Source: Aestuariivirga sp.
GTDB taxonomy: Bacteria > Pseudomonadota > Alphaproteobacteria > Rhizobiales > Aestuariivirgaceae
Direction: 5' to 3'
Assembly: GCF_020252395.1 (NCBI RefSeq)
Contig: NZ_JADCDB010000001.1
Coordinates: 186,001-250,000, forward strand
DNA: 64,000 nt
Every line of letters begins with the position of its first letter. Within the stretch, counting starts at the first letter, position 1. Made by a program: the position numbers and the translations under genes. Below, one piece after another: positions 54,833 to 63,958 of this stretch. The notes under the pieces are model-generated. The model saw nothing but the letters and a program-made list of their open reading frames with translations, did not search any database and had not been told where the DNA came from.

Positions 54833-56323
54833 ATGCTCACAATGCCCATCCCAGACCAGGACACGATCCGGCGCCGCTCGGCCATTGCTGCGGCGCTGCG
54901 CCGCATCGTGCCGGGCGAGGGGGTGGTCGCGGCGCCCGTCGAAATGCGCGCCTTCGAGACGGATGGCCTCACCGCCTACCGCCAGATTCCGCTCGTCGTG
55001 GTTCTGCCGGAGACCGTGGCGCAGGTTTCCGCCGTTCTGAGATACGCGCACGAAAACGGCATCAAGGTGGTGCCGCGCGGGGCGGGCACGTCCCTTTCGG
55101 GCGGCGCGTTGCCGCTGGCCGACGGCATCCTGCTGGGAATGGCCAAGTTCAACCGGGTGCTGGAGATCGACTATGCCAACCGCTGTGCGGTGGTGCAGCC
55201 GGGCGTCACCAACCTCGCCATCACCAAGGCCGTGGAGCACAAAGGCTTCTATTACGCGCCGGACCCCTCCTCGCAGATCGCCTGCACCATCGGCGGCAAT
55301 GTGGCGGAGAATTCGGGCGGCGTGCACTGCCTCAAATATGGCCTCACCGCCAACAATGTGCTGGGCATCGAGTTGGTGCTGGTGACGGGCGAGGTGATCC
55401 GGCTGGGCGGCAAGCACCTCGACTCGGAAGGCTATGACCTCTTGGGCGTGATGACGGGTTCAGAAGGCCTGCTTGGCGTCGTGACCGAGGTGACCGTGCG
55501 CATCCTGCAGAAGCCCGAGACGGCGCGCGCCGTGCTGGTGGGATTCCCAACCTCCGAGGATGCGGGCCAGTGCGTGGCCGACGTCATTTCGGCGGGCATC
55601 ATTCCCGGCGGCATGGAAATGATGGACCGCCCGGCGATCCACGCGGCGGAGGACTTCGTCCATGCCGGCTATCCGCGCGACGTCGAGGCGCTGCTGATCG
55701 TCGAACTCGACGGGCCGCAGGTGGAGGTCGATCACCTGATCGACCGCGTCTCCGGGATCGCGCGCGCCAACAACTCGACGACGCTTCGCATCTCGGCCTC
55801 GGAGGAGGAGCGTCTGCTGTTCTGGGCCGGGCGCAAGGCAGCCTTCCCCGCAGTGGGCCGGCTGTCGCCCGACTATCTTTGCATGGACGGCACAATTCCA
55901 AGGAAGCGCCTTCCCGACGTTCTGCAGGGCATGGCGGAGCTGTCGCAGTTCCACCGGCTGCGCGTGGCAAACGTGTTCCACGCAGGCGACGGCAACCTGC
56001 ACCCGCTGATCCTCTACGATGCCAATGACCCGGACGAGCTCGACCGCGCGGAGAAGTTCGGCGCCGACATCCTGCGCCTCTGCGTGAAGGTGGGCGGCGT
56101 GCTGACGGGCGAGCATGGCGTGGGCATCGAGAAGCGCGACCTGATGCCGGAGATGTTCTCCGAAGGCGACCTCGCCCAGCAGATGCGCGTCAAATGCGCC
56201 TTCGACGGCAAGGGCCTGCTCAACCCCGGCAAAGTCTTCCCCACGCTGCACCGCTGCGCCGAGCTGGGCCGCATGCATGTGAAGGGCGGCGCCCTGCCCT
56301 TTCCGGAGATTCCGAGATTCTGA
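54833..56323 (+). CDS. glcD: Glycolate oxidase subunit GlcD (FAD)
   Basis: A 496-residue FAD enzyme matching E. coli GlcD (499) in length. The FAD-binding PCMH domain shows VVPRGAGTSLSGGALPLADG and PGVTNLAITKA; the C-terminal FAD-oxidase domain has VFHAGDGNLHPLILYD and LTGEHGVGIEKRDLM. It oxidises glycolate (and possibly D-lactate) to glyoxylate. I chose the ATG at 54833. Its stop overlaps the glcE start (TGATG). Confidence 0.94.
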   Translation: MLTMPIPDQDTIRRRSAIAAALRRIVPGEGVVAAPVEMRAFETDGLTAYRQIPLVVVLPETVAQVSAVLRYAHENGIKVVPRGAGTSLSGGALPLADGILLGMAKFNRVLEIDYANRCAVVQPGVTNLAITKAVEHKGFYYAPDPSSQIACTIGGNVAENSGGVHCLKYGLTANNVLGIELVLVTGEVIRLGGKHLDSEGYDLLGVMTGSEGLLGVVTEVTVRILQKPETARAVLVGFPTSEDAGQCVADVISAGIIPGGMEMMDRPAIHAAEDFVHAGYPRDVEALLIVELDGPQVEVDHLIDRVSGIARANNSTTLRISASEEERLLFWAGRKAAFPAVGRLSPDYLCMDGTIPRKRLPDVLQGMAELSQFHRLRVANVFHAGDGNLHPLILYDANDPDELDRAEKFGADILRLCVKVGGVLTGEHGVGIEKRDLMPEMFSEGDLAQQMRVKCAFDGKGLLNPGKVFPTLHRCAELGRMHVKGGALPFPEIPRF

Positions 56324-57474
56324 TGAGCGCCGTGCTGAAGCCTGCAAGCGAAGCCGAACTCTCCGAGATAATCGCCTCCGCGGACGCGCCGCTGGAAGTC
56401 GTCGGCGGCGGCAGCAAGCGCCACATCGGCCACCCGGTGCAGGCGGCGGCGGCCTTGGACATGTCGGGCTTCACCGGCGTCATCGCCTATGAGCCGGAGG
56501 AGCTGATCCTCGATGTTCATGCCGGAACTCCGCTCGCCGGGATCGAAGACATGCTCAGCCAGCGCAGCCAGCAGCTGGCCTTCGAGCCTCCGGACTTTTC
56601 CAGGCTCCTTGGCGCTGCGCACAGCGGCAGCATCGGCGGACTGGTGGCGTCGAACCTCTCAGGTCCGCGCCGTATCAAGGCCGGTGCGGTGCGTGACCAC
56701 ATTCTGGGCATCCATGGCGTCACCGGCGCGGGCGATGCCTTCAAGGCGGGCGCGCGCGTGGTCAAGAACGTCACGGGCTATGACATGCCGAAACTGCTGA
56801 CCGGCTCCTGGGGCACGCTCGCTGCACTCACCGCGGTGATCCTCAAGGTGCTGCCGGCTCCGGAAACGGAAGAAACGGTGGTGCTGGCGGGCCTCGACGA
56901 CGCGCAGGCGGTGGAGGCGATGAGCCTCGCCATGCAGTCGCCCTGCGAGGTGTCAGCGGCGGCCCATGTGCCCGGAGAGGCCGTCTATCTCCGCCTCGAG
57001 GGCATCGCGCCCTCCGTCTCTTATCGCCGCGACCAGCTGGGCAAGGTGCTGAAACGCCCCATCGAGGTGATGGCGGCGAGGAGCTCCGCCGCCACTTGGC
57101 GCGCCATTCGCGATGCGGCGATGTTCGCCGGGAACCCGAGCCATCCGCTTTGGCGGCTGTCGGTGACGCCGTCGGATGCGCCCGCGATCATCCGTACACT
57201 GAAAGAGAAGCTCGACATCCGCTATCTCTTCGACTGGGCCGGCGGCCTGGTATGGATCGAGGCGCCGCCCTCCCATGATGCATCGGCGGCACTGGTGCGC
57301 GGCAGCTTCTCAACCGGCCATGCCACGCTGATCCGCGCGCCGGAAGCAACCCGCGCCGCCGTCGGCGTGTTCCAGCCGCAGGCGCCAGCCCTTGCGGCCC
57401 TTACCGGGCGGGTGAAGGACGCCTTCGACCCGCGCCACATTCTCAACCCCGGCCGCATGTATCGGGGCATCTGA
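56323..57474 (+). CDS. glcE: Glycolate oxidase subunit GlcE (FAD)
   Basis: A 383-residue subunit with a shortened FAD-binding domain (EVVGGGSKRHIG, then LGAAHSGSIGGLVASNLSGPRR) and VVKNVTGYDMPKLLTGSWGTL, typical of GlcE. It pairs with GlcD and the iron-sulfur subunit GlcF in a membrane-associated complex. The true ATG at 56323 overlaps the glcD stop by one base; its stop overlaps glcF in the same way. Confidence 0.92.
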   Translation: MSAVLKPASEAELSEIIASADAPLEVVGGGSKRHIGHPVQAAAALDMSGFTGVIAYEPEELILDVHAGTPLAGIEDMLSQRSQQLAFEPPDFSRLLGAAHSGSIGGLVASNLSGPRRIKAGAVRDHILGIHGVTGAGDAFKAGARVVKNVTGYDMPKLLTGSWGTLAALTAVILKVLPAPETEETVVLAGLDDAQAVEAMSLAMQSPCEVSAAAHVPGEAVYLRLEGIAPSVSYRRDQLGKVLKRPIEVMAARSSAATWRAIRDAAMFAGNPSHPLWRLSVTPSDAPAIIRTLKEKLDIRYLFDWAGGLVWIEAPPSHDASAALVRGSFSTGHATLIRAPEATRAAVGVFQPQAPALAALTGRVKDAFDPRHILNPGRMYRGI

Positions 57475-58757
57475 TGCAGACGAATTTCACCGCCGAACAG
57501 CTCAGCCTCCCGCGCATCGGCGCCGCCAACCAGATCCTGCGCAAGTGCGTGCATTGCGGCTTCTGCACCGCCACCTGCCCCACCTATGTGCTGCTGGGCG
57601 ACGAGCTCGACTCGCCAAGGGGCCGCATCTACCTCATCAAGAACATGCTGGAATCGGGCGCGCCGGCGGATGCGAAGACGGTGAAGCACCTCGACCGCTG
57701 CCTCTCGTGTCTGTCCTGCATGACCACCTGCCCCTCGGGCGTCCATTACATGCACCTCGTGGACGAGGCGCGCGCCCATGTCGAGGAAACCTACACGCGG
57801 CCATTGCCGGAACGCCTGCTGCGCGGCGTGCTGGCCTACACCATGCCGCGGCCCAGGTTGTTCCGCCTGTCGCTGATCGGCGCGAAGCTCGCCTCGCCGC
57901 TCGCACCCGTGGCGAAATCCTTGGGCGCCACGCGCATCGCGGCACTCCTCGGCCTCGTGCCGAAACGCTTGCCGACGCCGGAGCCCATCGGCCAGCCCGG
58001 CACCTTTCCCGCGCAAGGCCAGAAAAAGGGACGCGTCGCGCTGCTGATGGGCTGCGTGCAGAGCGTGCTCGAGCCTGGCATCAATGCCGCCACCATCCGC
58101 CTGCTTAACCGGCTGGGCTATGAGGTGGTGGTCCGCGGCGAGGAAGCCTGCTGCGGCTCGCTCACCCACCACATGGGGCAGGAACAGGATGCGCTGGCCC
58201 GCGCGCGCCGGTCGATCGACCAGTGGACGAAGGCCGATGTCGATGCTGTGATCGTCACCGCGTCGGGCTGCGGCACCACCATCAAGGATTATGGCCACAT
58301 GCTGCGCCATGACGCGGCCTATGCTGAAAAGGCCAAGGCCATCAGCGCCAAGGCGAAGGACGTGACCGAGTTCCTGATCGCGCAGGACTTGCCCGCGGCG
58401 CAGGGCGGGTTGCGGCTCGCCTATCATTCCGCCTGCTCCATGCAGCATGGCCAGAAGATCAGGACGGAGCCGCAGCGGCTGCTGCGCCGCGCCGGCTTCA
58501 CGGTGATGGAGGTGCCCGAGGGTCATCTCTGTTGCGGCTCGGCCGGCACCTACAACATCCTGCAGCCGGAGCTGGCGTCGAAACTGCGCGACCGCAAGGT
58601 GGCGAACATCGAATCCCTGTCTCCCGAAGCCATCGCCACCGGCAATATCGGCTGCATCACGCAGATCGGGCTCGGCACCGGCATCCCCATACTGCACACG
58701 GTGGAGCTGCTCGACTGGGCCTATGGCGGTCCGAAGCCGGCGCGCCTGCCGGGCTGA
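57474..58757 (+). CDS. glcF: Glycolate oxidase iron-sulfur subunit GlcF
   Basis: A 427-residue iron-sulfur protein with two 4Fe-4S motifs (CVHCGFCTATCPTY near residue 24 and CLSCLSCMTTCPSG near residue 77) and two CCG domains (EACCGSLTHHMG and LCCGSAGTYNIL). It passes electrons from GlcD/E to the quinone pool. The glcDEF genes form an overlapping operon. A tRNA-His lies convergent downstream. Confidence 0.94.
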   Translation: MQTNFTAEQLSLPRIGAANQILRKCVHCGFCTATCPTYVLLGDELDSPRGRIYLIKNMLESGAPADAKTVKHLDRCLSCLSCMTTCPSGVHYMHLVDEARAHVEETYTRPLPERLLRGVLAYTMPRPRLFRLSLIGAKLASPLAPVAKSLGATRIAALLGLVPKRLPTPEPIGQPGTFPAQGQKKGRVALLMGCVQSVLEPGINAATIRLLNRLGYEVVVRGEEACCGSLTHHMGQEQDALARARRSIDQWTKADVDAVIVTASGCGTTIKDYGHMLRHDAAYAEKAKAISAKAKDVTEFLIAQDLPAAQGGLRLAYHSACSMQHGQKIRTEPQRLLRRAGFTVMEVPEGHLCCGSAGTYNILQPELASKLRDRKVANIESLSPEAIATGNIGCITQIGLGTGIPILHTVELLDWAYGGPKPARLPG

Positions 58758-58859
58758 CATCACGGCGCGCGCGAACCTTTCATACGTCTCCGCCATCAGC
58801 GCGGTCCCGAATGGTGAACCAGCCGTTAAGCCGGGCTGTGCGTCCGCAGTTCTGTAAGG

Positions 58860-58936
58860 TGGTACCGCCTCCCCGGCTCGAACGGGGGACCCCTAGATCC
58901 ACAATCTAGTGCTCTAACCAACTGAGCTAAGGCGGC
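58860..58936 (-). tRNA. tRNA-His (GTG), A73 type lacking G-1
   Basis: A 77-nt cloverleaf on the minus strand from GCCGCCTTAGC to GGCGGTACCA with CCA encoded. The anticodon stem CTAGA/TCTAG holds loop TTGTGGA, giving GTG. The base before the acceptor stem is T, not G, and the discriminator is A73, not C73: the altered tRNA-His identity known in many alphaproteobacteria. The first acceptor pair is a G-T wobble. Confidence 0.95.
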
Positions 58937-59012
58937 ACACAGGCCTCAAGGGCTGGTGGCCCTCGCGCACGGGGGCGTTCCTAGCCCCAGTCGCATGGGA
59001 TTTCAAGCCAGC

Positions 59013-59037
59013 AAAAAGGCCCGCATTGCGCGGGCCT
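59013..59037 (-). terminator. Intrinsic terminator of the phasin gene
   Basis: The AGGCCCGC/GCGGGCCT stem (59017-59024 and 59030-59037) is followed on the minus strand by a U-tract. Confidence 0.8.
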
Positions 59038-59087
59038 CGGAGTTCGATGCACCGGCCGGGGAGGACGGCCGGGCATCGACTATGTGC

Positions 59088-59546
59088 TTAGGCAACCTTG
59101 GAGAGGCTGGCAAAGGACTTCGACATCTGCTCCTGCACCGGCTTCAGCGATTCCTTGGCGAGCGCAACCGAGAGCTCGGAGAGCTCGGCGGCCTGGCGCT
59201 GCAGCGTCTCAGCCTGCTCCTTGAAGAAGCCTTGCTGCAGGTTCACCGCCTCCTGCGCGTCGCGCACGGCGAACAGCTTGCGCGCGAAGGCGAAGCCCGA
59301 GTTGATGTTTAGCTGCACGAATTCCATCGACTTTAGCTGGATGTCGGTCACGCGATTCTTGTAGGCATTGGCGGCGGCATCAAAGAGCTGCACATTGCCA
59401 TGCGCCACTTCAGAGACCTTCTCGAAGGCGCCCTGCGCCTGGTCGAGGGTCTTCTGGGCGAAGGAAGCAACATTCCCGGCAACCTGCTCGGTGGCCTTGG
59501 CCATAGTTTCGGTTGTCATTTCGGGCTTGGCCTTCTTGGTCGACAT
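59088..59546 (-). CDS. Phasin family protein
   Basis: A 152-residue helical protein with the Phasin_2-like core (VASFAQKTLDQAQGAFEKV, then NRVTDIQLKSMEFVQLNINSGF and QEAVNLQQGFFKEQAETLQRQ). Phasins coat polyhydroxyalkanoate granules and control their number and size, which suggests the organism stores PHA. I chose the ATG at 59546, which has an AGGAG ribosome site; the longer in-frame start lacks one. A candidate PhaR operator lies upstream and a terminator follows. Confidence 0.9.
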   Translation of the reverse strand: MSTKKAKPEMTTETMAKATEQVAGNVASFAQKTLDQAQGAFEKVSEVAHGNVQLFDAAANAYKNRVTDIQLKSMEFVQLNINSGFAFARKLFAVRDAQEAVNLQQGFFKEQAETLQRQAAELSELSVALAKESLKPVQEQMSKSFASLSKVA

Positions 59547-59613
59547 GGGTGTTTCTCCTGTGAGGCAGGTTTTGGAGGGAGCTGCCTGATGAGCAACTAC
59601 ATATGTCAAGTTT

Positions 59614-59626
59614 TTGTGCAGCGCAA
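59614..59626. promoter_or_regulatory. Candidate PhaR operator upstream of the phasin gene
   Basis: TTGTGC-A-GCGCAA is a near-perfect inverted repeat containing TGC-N3-GCA, the kind of TGC-rich site bound by the PHA regulator PhaR. A minus-strand TTGACA (59604-59609) lies right beside it; no clear -10 box was found. Confidence 0.35.
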
Positions 59627-59711
59627 CATGAATATTGCATCGCCGCCGCACTGTTCGGCTTCGGACGCGTGAAAATTAACCGGATGTTGCCGAATTCCTT
59701 TATTTTCTCGG

Positions 59712-59726
59712 TTAAGGCATCGTAAA
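59712..59726. promoter_or_regulatory. CtrA-like site upstream of the PdhS-like kinase gene
   Basis: TTAA-N7-TAAA differs by one base from the CtrA consensus TTAA-N7-TTAA and lies 29 bp before the kinase start. CtrA is the cell-cycle regulator of this class. A single one-mismatch site is weak evidence. Confidence 0.3.
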
Positions 59727-59754
59727 CAGAGAGTCTTGAGTTTTGGGGTGAGCC

Positions 59755-62280
59755 TTGGCCGACGCCGCGACACCGACGCTGGAAGACCTGAGGAACGTGC
59801 CGGAAGCCGCGTGGCTGTGGGACGCTGGACGCGCCCGCATCGTATGGGCCAATCCGGCGGGCATTGGCTTTTTCGGCGGCGCCTCGCTGTTCGACCTGAT
59901 CGACCGCCCTTTCGACGCGCAGGAGCCGGGGGTGGAGGCGATGATGAACCTCTCCCGCAGCCTGCACCGCGGCCAGGTGGAAACGGTGGAACTGAACTTC
60001 CCCTCGACCGCCGCCGAAGGCCCCATCATCTGCCGCTGCATGATCCACGCCTTGGCCGACGGGCGCCCCGGCGTGCTGGCAGTGGCCCGCTCCTCCGGCG
60101 TGGAGGGCGGCGCCCGGGCCGACGCCGACATGGCCGCCGCTTTCGATCTTCTGCCCTCTGCCGCGCTGCTGATGGGGCGTGGCGGCGGCTTCCGCCACCT
60201 CAATGCGGCAGCCCAGCTGCTGCTGGACGCCAACCAGCGCGGCAACCTGGCGGAGCTGCTGGGCGACCAGGCCCAGGCGGATGCGCTGCTCGCCCGCATC
60301 GGGGCCGCCGGCACGGTGGTGCAGCACCGCGCGCTCGCCGTGCGCATCGGCATCCGCGATATCCGGCTCACCGCCCGCCGCCTGAACCGCGAGGAGGAGG
60401 GTGCCGCCTTCGCCATGCTGCTGCTTGACGACGTGACGGAGCGCCGCGCCCTGGAACTCAAGCTCTCCGGCGCCGAACCGCTGCCTCCGCCTCCGGCAGC
60501 GGCTGCCTCCCAGCCCGCCGCCGGCCCGAAGGCTACCGCCGCATTGTCCGAGGCCGATGCCGCCGCCTTCGAGAAGCCCGGCAAGCCGCTGGAGGATGAA
60601 ATCCGCGAGGCGAAGCCCCGCCCTGCCCGTGCGGCGCCGCCCCCGGTAGCGGAGGCAGCGCCGCCCCCAGACCAGCCGCGCCGCAAGCTGCAGCGCATTC
60701 CGGACCAGGTGCGCCTGCCGCTGGAAAACCGGCCCGAGGCCGTTCTGGTGGCCAAGGACGGGCAGCTGCTCTTCGCCAACCCCTCCGCCGCGCGCCTTTT
60801 CGGCTATGAGACGGGCGAAGACGTGATCAACGACCAGGCTCTCTCGAACCGCTTCGGCCAGTTGGGCCAGGCGCTGCCACGCACCGAGATCGTCACCGGC
60901 GCCGGGCGCGCCGTCGAGGCCAATGTGCATATGGTGGTGATTCCCTGGCTTGGCGGCCCCGCCCGGCAGTTCGTGCTCTTGCCCAACGGAACAACGCAAG
61001 CGGAGCGGCCCGAACTCCGCCTCGCGCCGGCCCCCGCAGCCGCGCCCGCCATGGCCGCCGCAGAGCCAGCGCCCGCCGCGGTGGCAAAGATGGCGCCTGC
61101 GCCGGAGCCGCAGCGGGCCAGTGCCGAGGTGATCCAGCTTCCCCCGCGGCCGCCAGGCCCCGATGCCGACCAGGAGCTGCGCGCCATCCTCGACACCGCG
61201 GCGGACGGCATCATCACGCTCGATCAGGACGCGCGGATCCACACCTTCAGCGCCGGCGCAGAGGCGATTTTCGGCTATCGCATCGCCGAAGTGGCCGGAA
61301 AGCCGCTGCTCGATCTTCTGGCGCCCGAAAGCCGCAAGCTGGTGCGCGACTATCTGGCGGCGCTGCAGGGCCCCGGCCTCGCGGCGGTCTTCAATGACGG
61401 GCGTGAAGTGACGGCGCTGGTGAACCAGGGCGGCACCGTGCCGCTCTTCATCACCATCGGCAAGCTGCAGGCCGCCCGCTCGCAGGCCGCCTTCTGCGCC
61501 GTGGTGCGCGACATCACGCAGTGGAAGAAGACCGAGGCCGAACTGCGCGAGGCCAAGGAAAAGGCCGAGGCGACCAGCCGCCAGAAGTCCGAATTCCTCG
61601 CCAGCGTCAGCCACGAGCTGAGAACGCCTCTCAACGCGATCATGGGCTTCTCCGAAGTGATGCGGCTGGGGCGATTCGGCGAGATCGACAACGAGAAATA
61701 CCGCGGCTACGTGCAGGACATCCACGCCAGCGGAGCGCATCTCCTCTCCCTCATCGACGATCTCCTCGATCTCTCCAAGGTCGAGGCGGGCAAGCTCGAG
61801 CTCAATTTCGCCGCTGTCTCGCTCGGTGACGTCGCCGACTATGTGCTGAGGCTCACGCAGGAGCAGGCTACCGCCGCGCGCGTGGTGCTGAGGAAGTCGA
61901 TGCCGCCGGACCTTCCCAAGGTGGTGGCCGACCTCCGCTCAATGCGGCAGGCCCTGCTGAACCTCGTGTCCAACGCCATCAAATTCACCGACGCCGGTGG
62001 CCAGGTCGTGGTCTCCGCCCAGCTCCTGGGCAATGGCGAGCTGAAGCTGCGCGTCAAAGACACCGGCATCGGCATGGACGAGGACCAGCTCCGAGGCGCG
62101 CTCGAACCCTTCGGCCGCGTCCTCACCGAGGGCCGCGAGGTGCAAGGCACGGGCCTCGGCCTGCCGCTCACCAAGGCGCTGGTCGAAGCCAACCGCGCCT
62201 CTCTCGCGCTCACCAGCGAGCCGCGCAAGGGCACGCTGGCCGAGATCGCCTTCCCCACCACCCGCGTATTGGCGGAATAG
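59755..62280 (+). CDS. PdhS-like cytoplasmic PAS sensor histidine kinase
   Basis: An 841-residue kinase with no membrane segment. PAS-like regions lie at about residues 7-60, 325-400 and 474-590, separated by Pro/Ala-rich linkers. The HisKA domain has SVSHELRTPLNAIMGFSEVM with phospho-acceptor His620, and the ATPase domain shows VSNAIKF (N box), DTGIGM (G1) and GTGLGLPLTKALVEANRA. The HisKA and C-terminal wording closely matches PdhS/DivJ/PleC-type kinases that control the DivK-CtrA cell-cycle network in Brucella and relatives. The frame begins with a TTG after GGGGTGA. It could be another kinase of this group, so I leave out a symbol. Confidence 0.82.
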   Translation: MADAATPTLEDLRNVPEAAWLWDAGRARIVWANPAGIGFFGGASLFDLIDRPFDAQEPGVEAMMNLSRSLHRGQVETVELNFPSTAAEGPIICRCMIHALADGRPGVLAVARSSGVEGGARADADMAAAFDLLPSAALLMGRGGGFRHLNAAAQLLLDANQRGNLAELLGDQAQADALLARIGAAGTVVQHRALAVRIGIRDIRLTARRLNREEEGAAFAMLLLDDVTERRALELKLSGAEPLPPPPAAAASQPAAGPKATAALSEADAAAFEKPGKPLEDEIREAKPRPARAAPPPVAEAAPPPDQPRRKLQRIPDQVRLPLENRPEAVLVAKDGQLLFANPSAARLFGYETGEDVINDQALSNRFGQLGQALPRTEIVTGAGRAVEANVHMVVIPWLGGPARQFVLLPNGTTQAERPELRLAPAPAAAPAMAAAEPAPAAVAKMAPAPEPQRASAEVIQLPPRPPGPDADQELRAILDTAADGIITLDQDARIHTFSAGAEAIFGYRIAEVAGKPLLDLLAPESRKLVRDYLAALQGPGLAAVFNDGREVTALVNQGGTVPLFITIGKLQAARSQAAFCAVVRDITQWKKTEAELREAKEKAEATSRQKSEFLASVSHELRTPLNAIMGFSEVMRLGRFGEIDNEKYRGYVQDIHASGAHLLSLIDDLLDLSKVEAGKLELNFAAVSLGDVADYVLRLTQEQATAARVVLRKSMPPDLPKVVADLRSMRQALLNLVSNAIKFTDAGGQVVVSAQLLGNGELKLRVKDTGIGMDEDQLRGALEPFGRVLTEGREVQGTGLGLPLTKALVEANRASLALTSEPRKGTLAEIAFPTTRVLAE

Positions 62281-62287
62281 CACTTCC

Positions 62288-63958
62288 ATGTCTGACGCCG
62301 CGGCCGCAAAGGGCCCGCCCCGCCCGGTGAGCGAAAGGCTGTTCGCTGCGGCAGCGCTGATCATCGGCCTTGGCCTGGTGCTGCCGGTGGCCACCATTAT
62401 CGTGCTGGCGCTGATGCCGGCCGAGAATGTCTGGCCGCATCTCCTCTCCACGGTATTGCCGGGTTATGTGATGCGCACCCTTGCGCTGATGGCGGGGGTG
62501 GGCCTCATCACCTTCGTCACCGGCACCGGCACGGCGTGGCTCGTCACCATGTGCCGCTTTCCGCTGCGGCCGCTCTTCGTCTGGGCTTCGCTTCTGCCCA
62601 TGGCCATGCCGGGCTACATCGTGGCCTATGCCTATGTCGATTTCCTGAGCTATGCGGGCCCGGTGCAGACATGGCTTCGCGCGCTGATGGGCTGGAAGAC
62701 AAAGGCTGACTACTGGTTTCTGGAAATCCGCTCGCTCGGCGGCGCCATCTTCGTGCTTTCCATGGTGCTTTATCCTTATGTCTTCCTCACCGCGCGGGCG
62801 AGTTTCATGCGCCAGCCGGCAACCCAGCTCGAAGTAGCGCGCGCGCTCGGCCGCACGCCGTGGGGCGCCTTCCGCGCCGTGGCGCTGCCGCTCGCCAGGC
62901 CCGGCATCGCGGTGGGCGTATCGCTCGCCCTCATGGAATGCCTCAACGACATCGGCGCGGCGGGATTTTTCGGCGTGCGCACCTTGACGCTCGGCGTCTA
63001 CACCACATGGCTCAACCAGGGAAACCTCGGCGGGGCCGCGCAGATTTCCGCCGTCATGCTGCTCTTCATCTTCATGCTCTTGTGGATCGAGCGGCAGGCG
63101 CGGCGGCGGCAGTCCTTCGTGCTGCCCGCCCAGCGCCCGCGCCAGCCGGACCGTATCCGCCTCAACGGCTGGCAGCGCGCGCTCGCGGTCGCCGCATGCG
63201 GGCTTCCCATCCTCATCGGCTTCGTGGCGCCCGCACTGATCCTGATGAACTTCGCCGCCTCGCGGCTTTCCGATGCGCTGTCATCCACCTATCTCAGCGC
63301 CGTTTATCATTCGCTGCTGCTCGCGGTGCTCGCCGCCATCACCGCCGTCATCCTCGGCCTGGTGCTGGGCTATGCCAACCGCGCCACGCAGGGCGGCATG
63401 ACGCGGCGGGTCATCCGCCTCGCCGCCACCGGCTATGCCATTCCCGGCACGGTGCTGGGCATCGGCGTCCTCATCCCGCTCGCCGCTTTCGACAATGCGC
63501 TGGACAGTTTCCTGCGCGCACACATTGGCATATCCTCGGGCCTGTTGCTGTCGGGCACCGTCACGGCGCTGGTCTTCGCCTATGTGGTGCGCTTCCTCGC
63601 CGTGTCCTTCGGCGCCATCGAGGCGGGGCTGCAGAAGGTGACGCCCAACGTTGCCGCGGCGGCGCGCACGCTGGGCCGGGGCCCTATCGCCGCCTTCGGC
63701 GACGTGCACCTGCCGCTGCTCAGGCCGGCGCTCGCCTCCGCGGCCCTCCTCGTCTTCGTCGACTGCATGAAGGAACTTCCCGCCACGCTGATCCTCCGTC
63801 CCTTCGATTTCGAGACGCTGGCCACCACCGTCTTCATGCTCGCGTCCCTCGACCAACTGGAGGAGAGCGCGCTTCCCGCCCTCACCATCGTCGCGGTGGG
63901 CCTCCTCCCCGTGATCCTTCTCTCGCGCACCCTGCACGAGCCGCACATCACGAATTGA
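62288..63958 (+). CDS. Iron-type (FbpB/AfuB-like) ABC transporter permease, two fused halves
   Basis: A 556-residue inner-membrane permease with about twelve hydrophobic segments in two homologous halves. Each half carries an EAA loop that docks the ATPase: EVARALGRTPWGAFRAVALP in the first half and a similar ALRxLGRGPIAAF-type loop (AAARTLGRGPIAAFGDVHLP) in the second. The fused layout is typical of Fe(III) importers such as FbpB and FutB. The ATPase and binding protein are not in the window; a partner may lie past the right edge. The last 42 bases hold no gene start that I can see. Confidence 0.87.
   Translation: MSDAAAAKGPPRPVSERLFAAAALIIGLGLVLPVATIIVLALMPAENVWPHLLSTVLPGYVMRTLALMAGVGLITFVTGTGTAWLVTMCRFPLRPLFVWASLLPMAMPGYIVAYAYVDFLSYAGPVQTWLRALMGWKTKADYWFLEIRSLGGAIFVLSMVLYPYVFLTARASFMRQPATQLEVARALGRTPWGAFRAVALPLARPGIAVGVSLALMECLNDIGAAGFFGVRTLTLGVYTTWLNQGNLGGAAQISAVMLLFIFMLLWIERQARRRQSFVLPAQRPRQPDRIRLNGWQRALAVAACGLPILIGFVAPALILMNFAASRLSDALSSTYLSAVYHSLLLAVLAAITAVILGLVLGYANRATQGGMTRRVIRLAATGYAIPGTVLGIGVLIPLAAFDNALDSFLRAHIGISSGLLLSGTVTALVFAYVVRFLAVSFGAIEAGLQKVTPNVAAAARTLGRGPIAAFGDVHLPLLRPALASAALLVFVDCMKELPATLILRPFDFETLATTVFMLASLDQLEESALPALTIVAVGLLPVILLSRTLHEPHITN

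Noticed and set aside
59410-61740. 776-codon minus-strand open frame
   Set aside because: Antisense to the PdhS-like kinase and running on into the phasin gene; composition is shadow-like, while the kinase motifs on the plus strand are clear.
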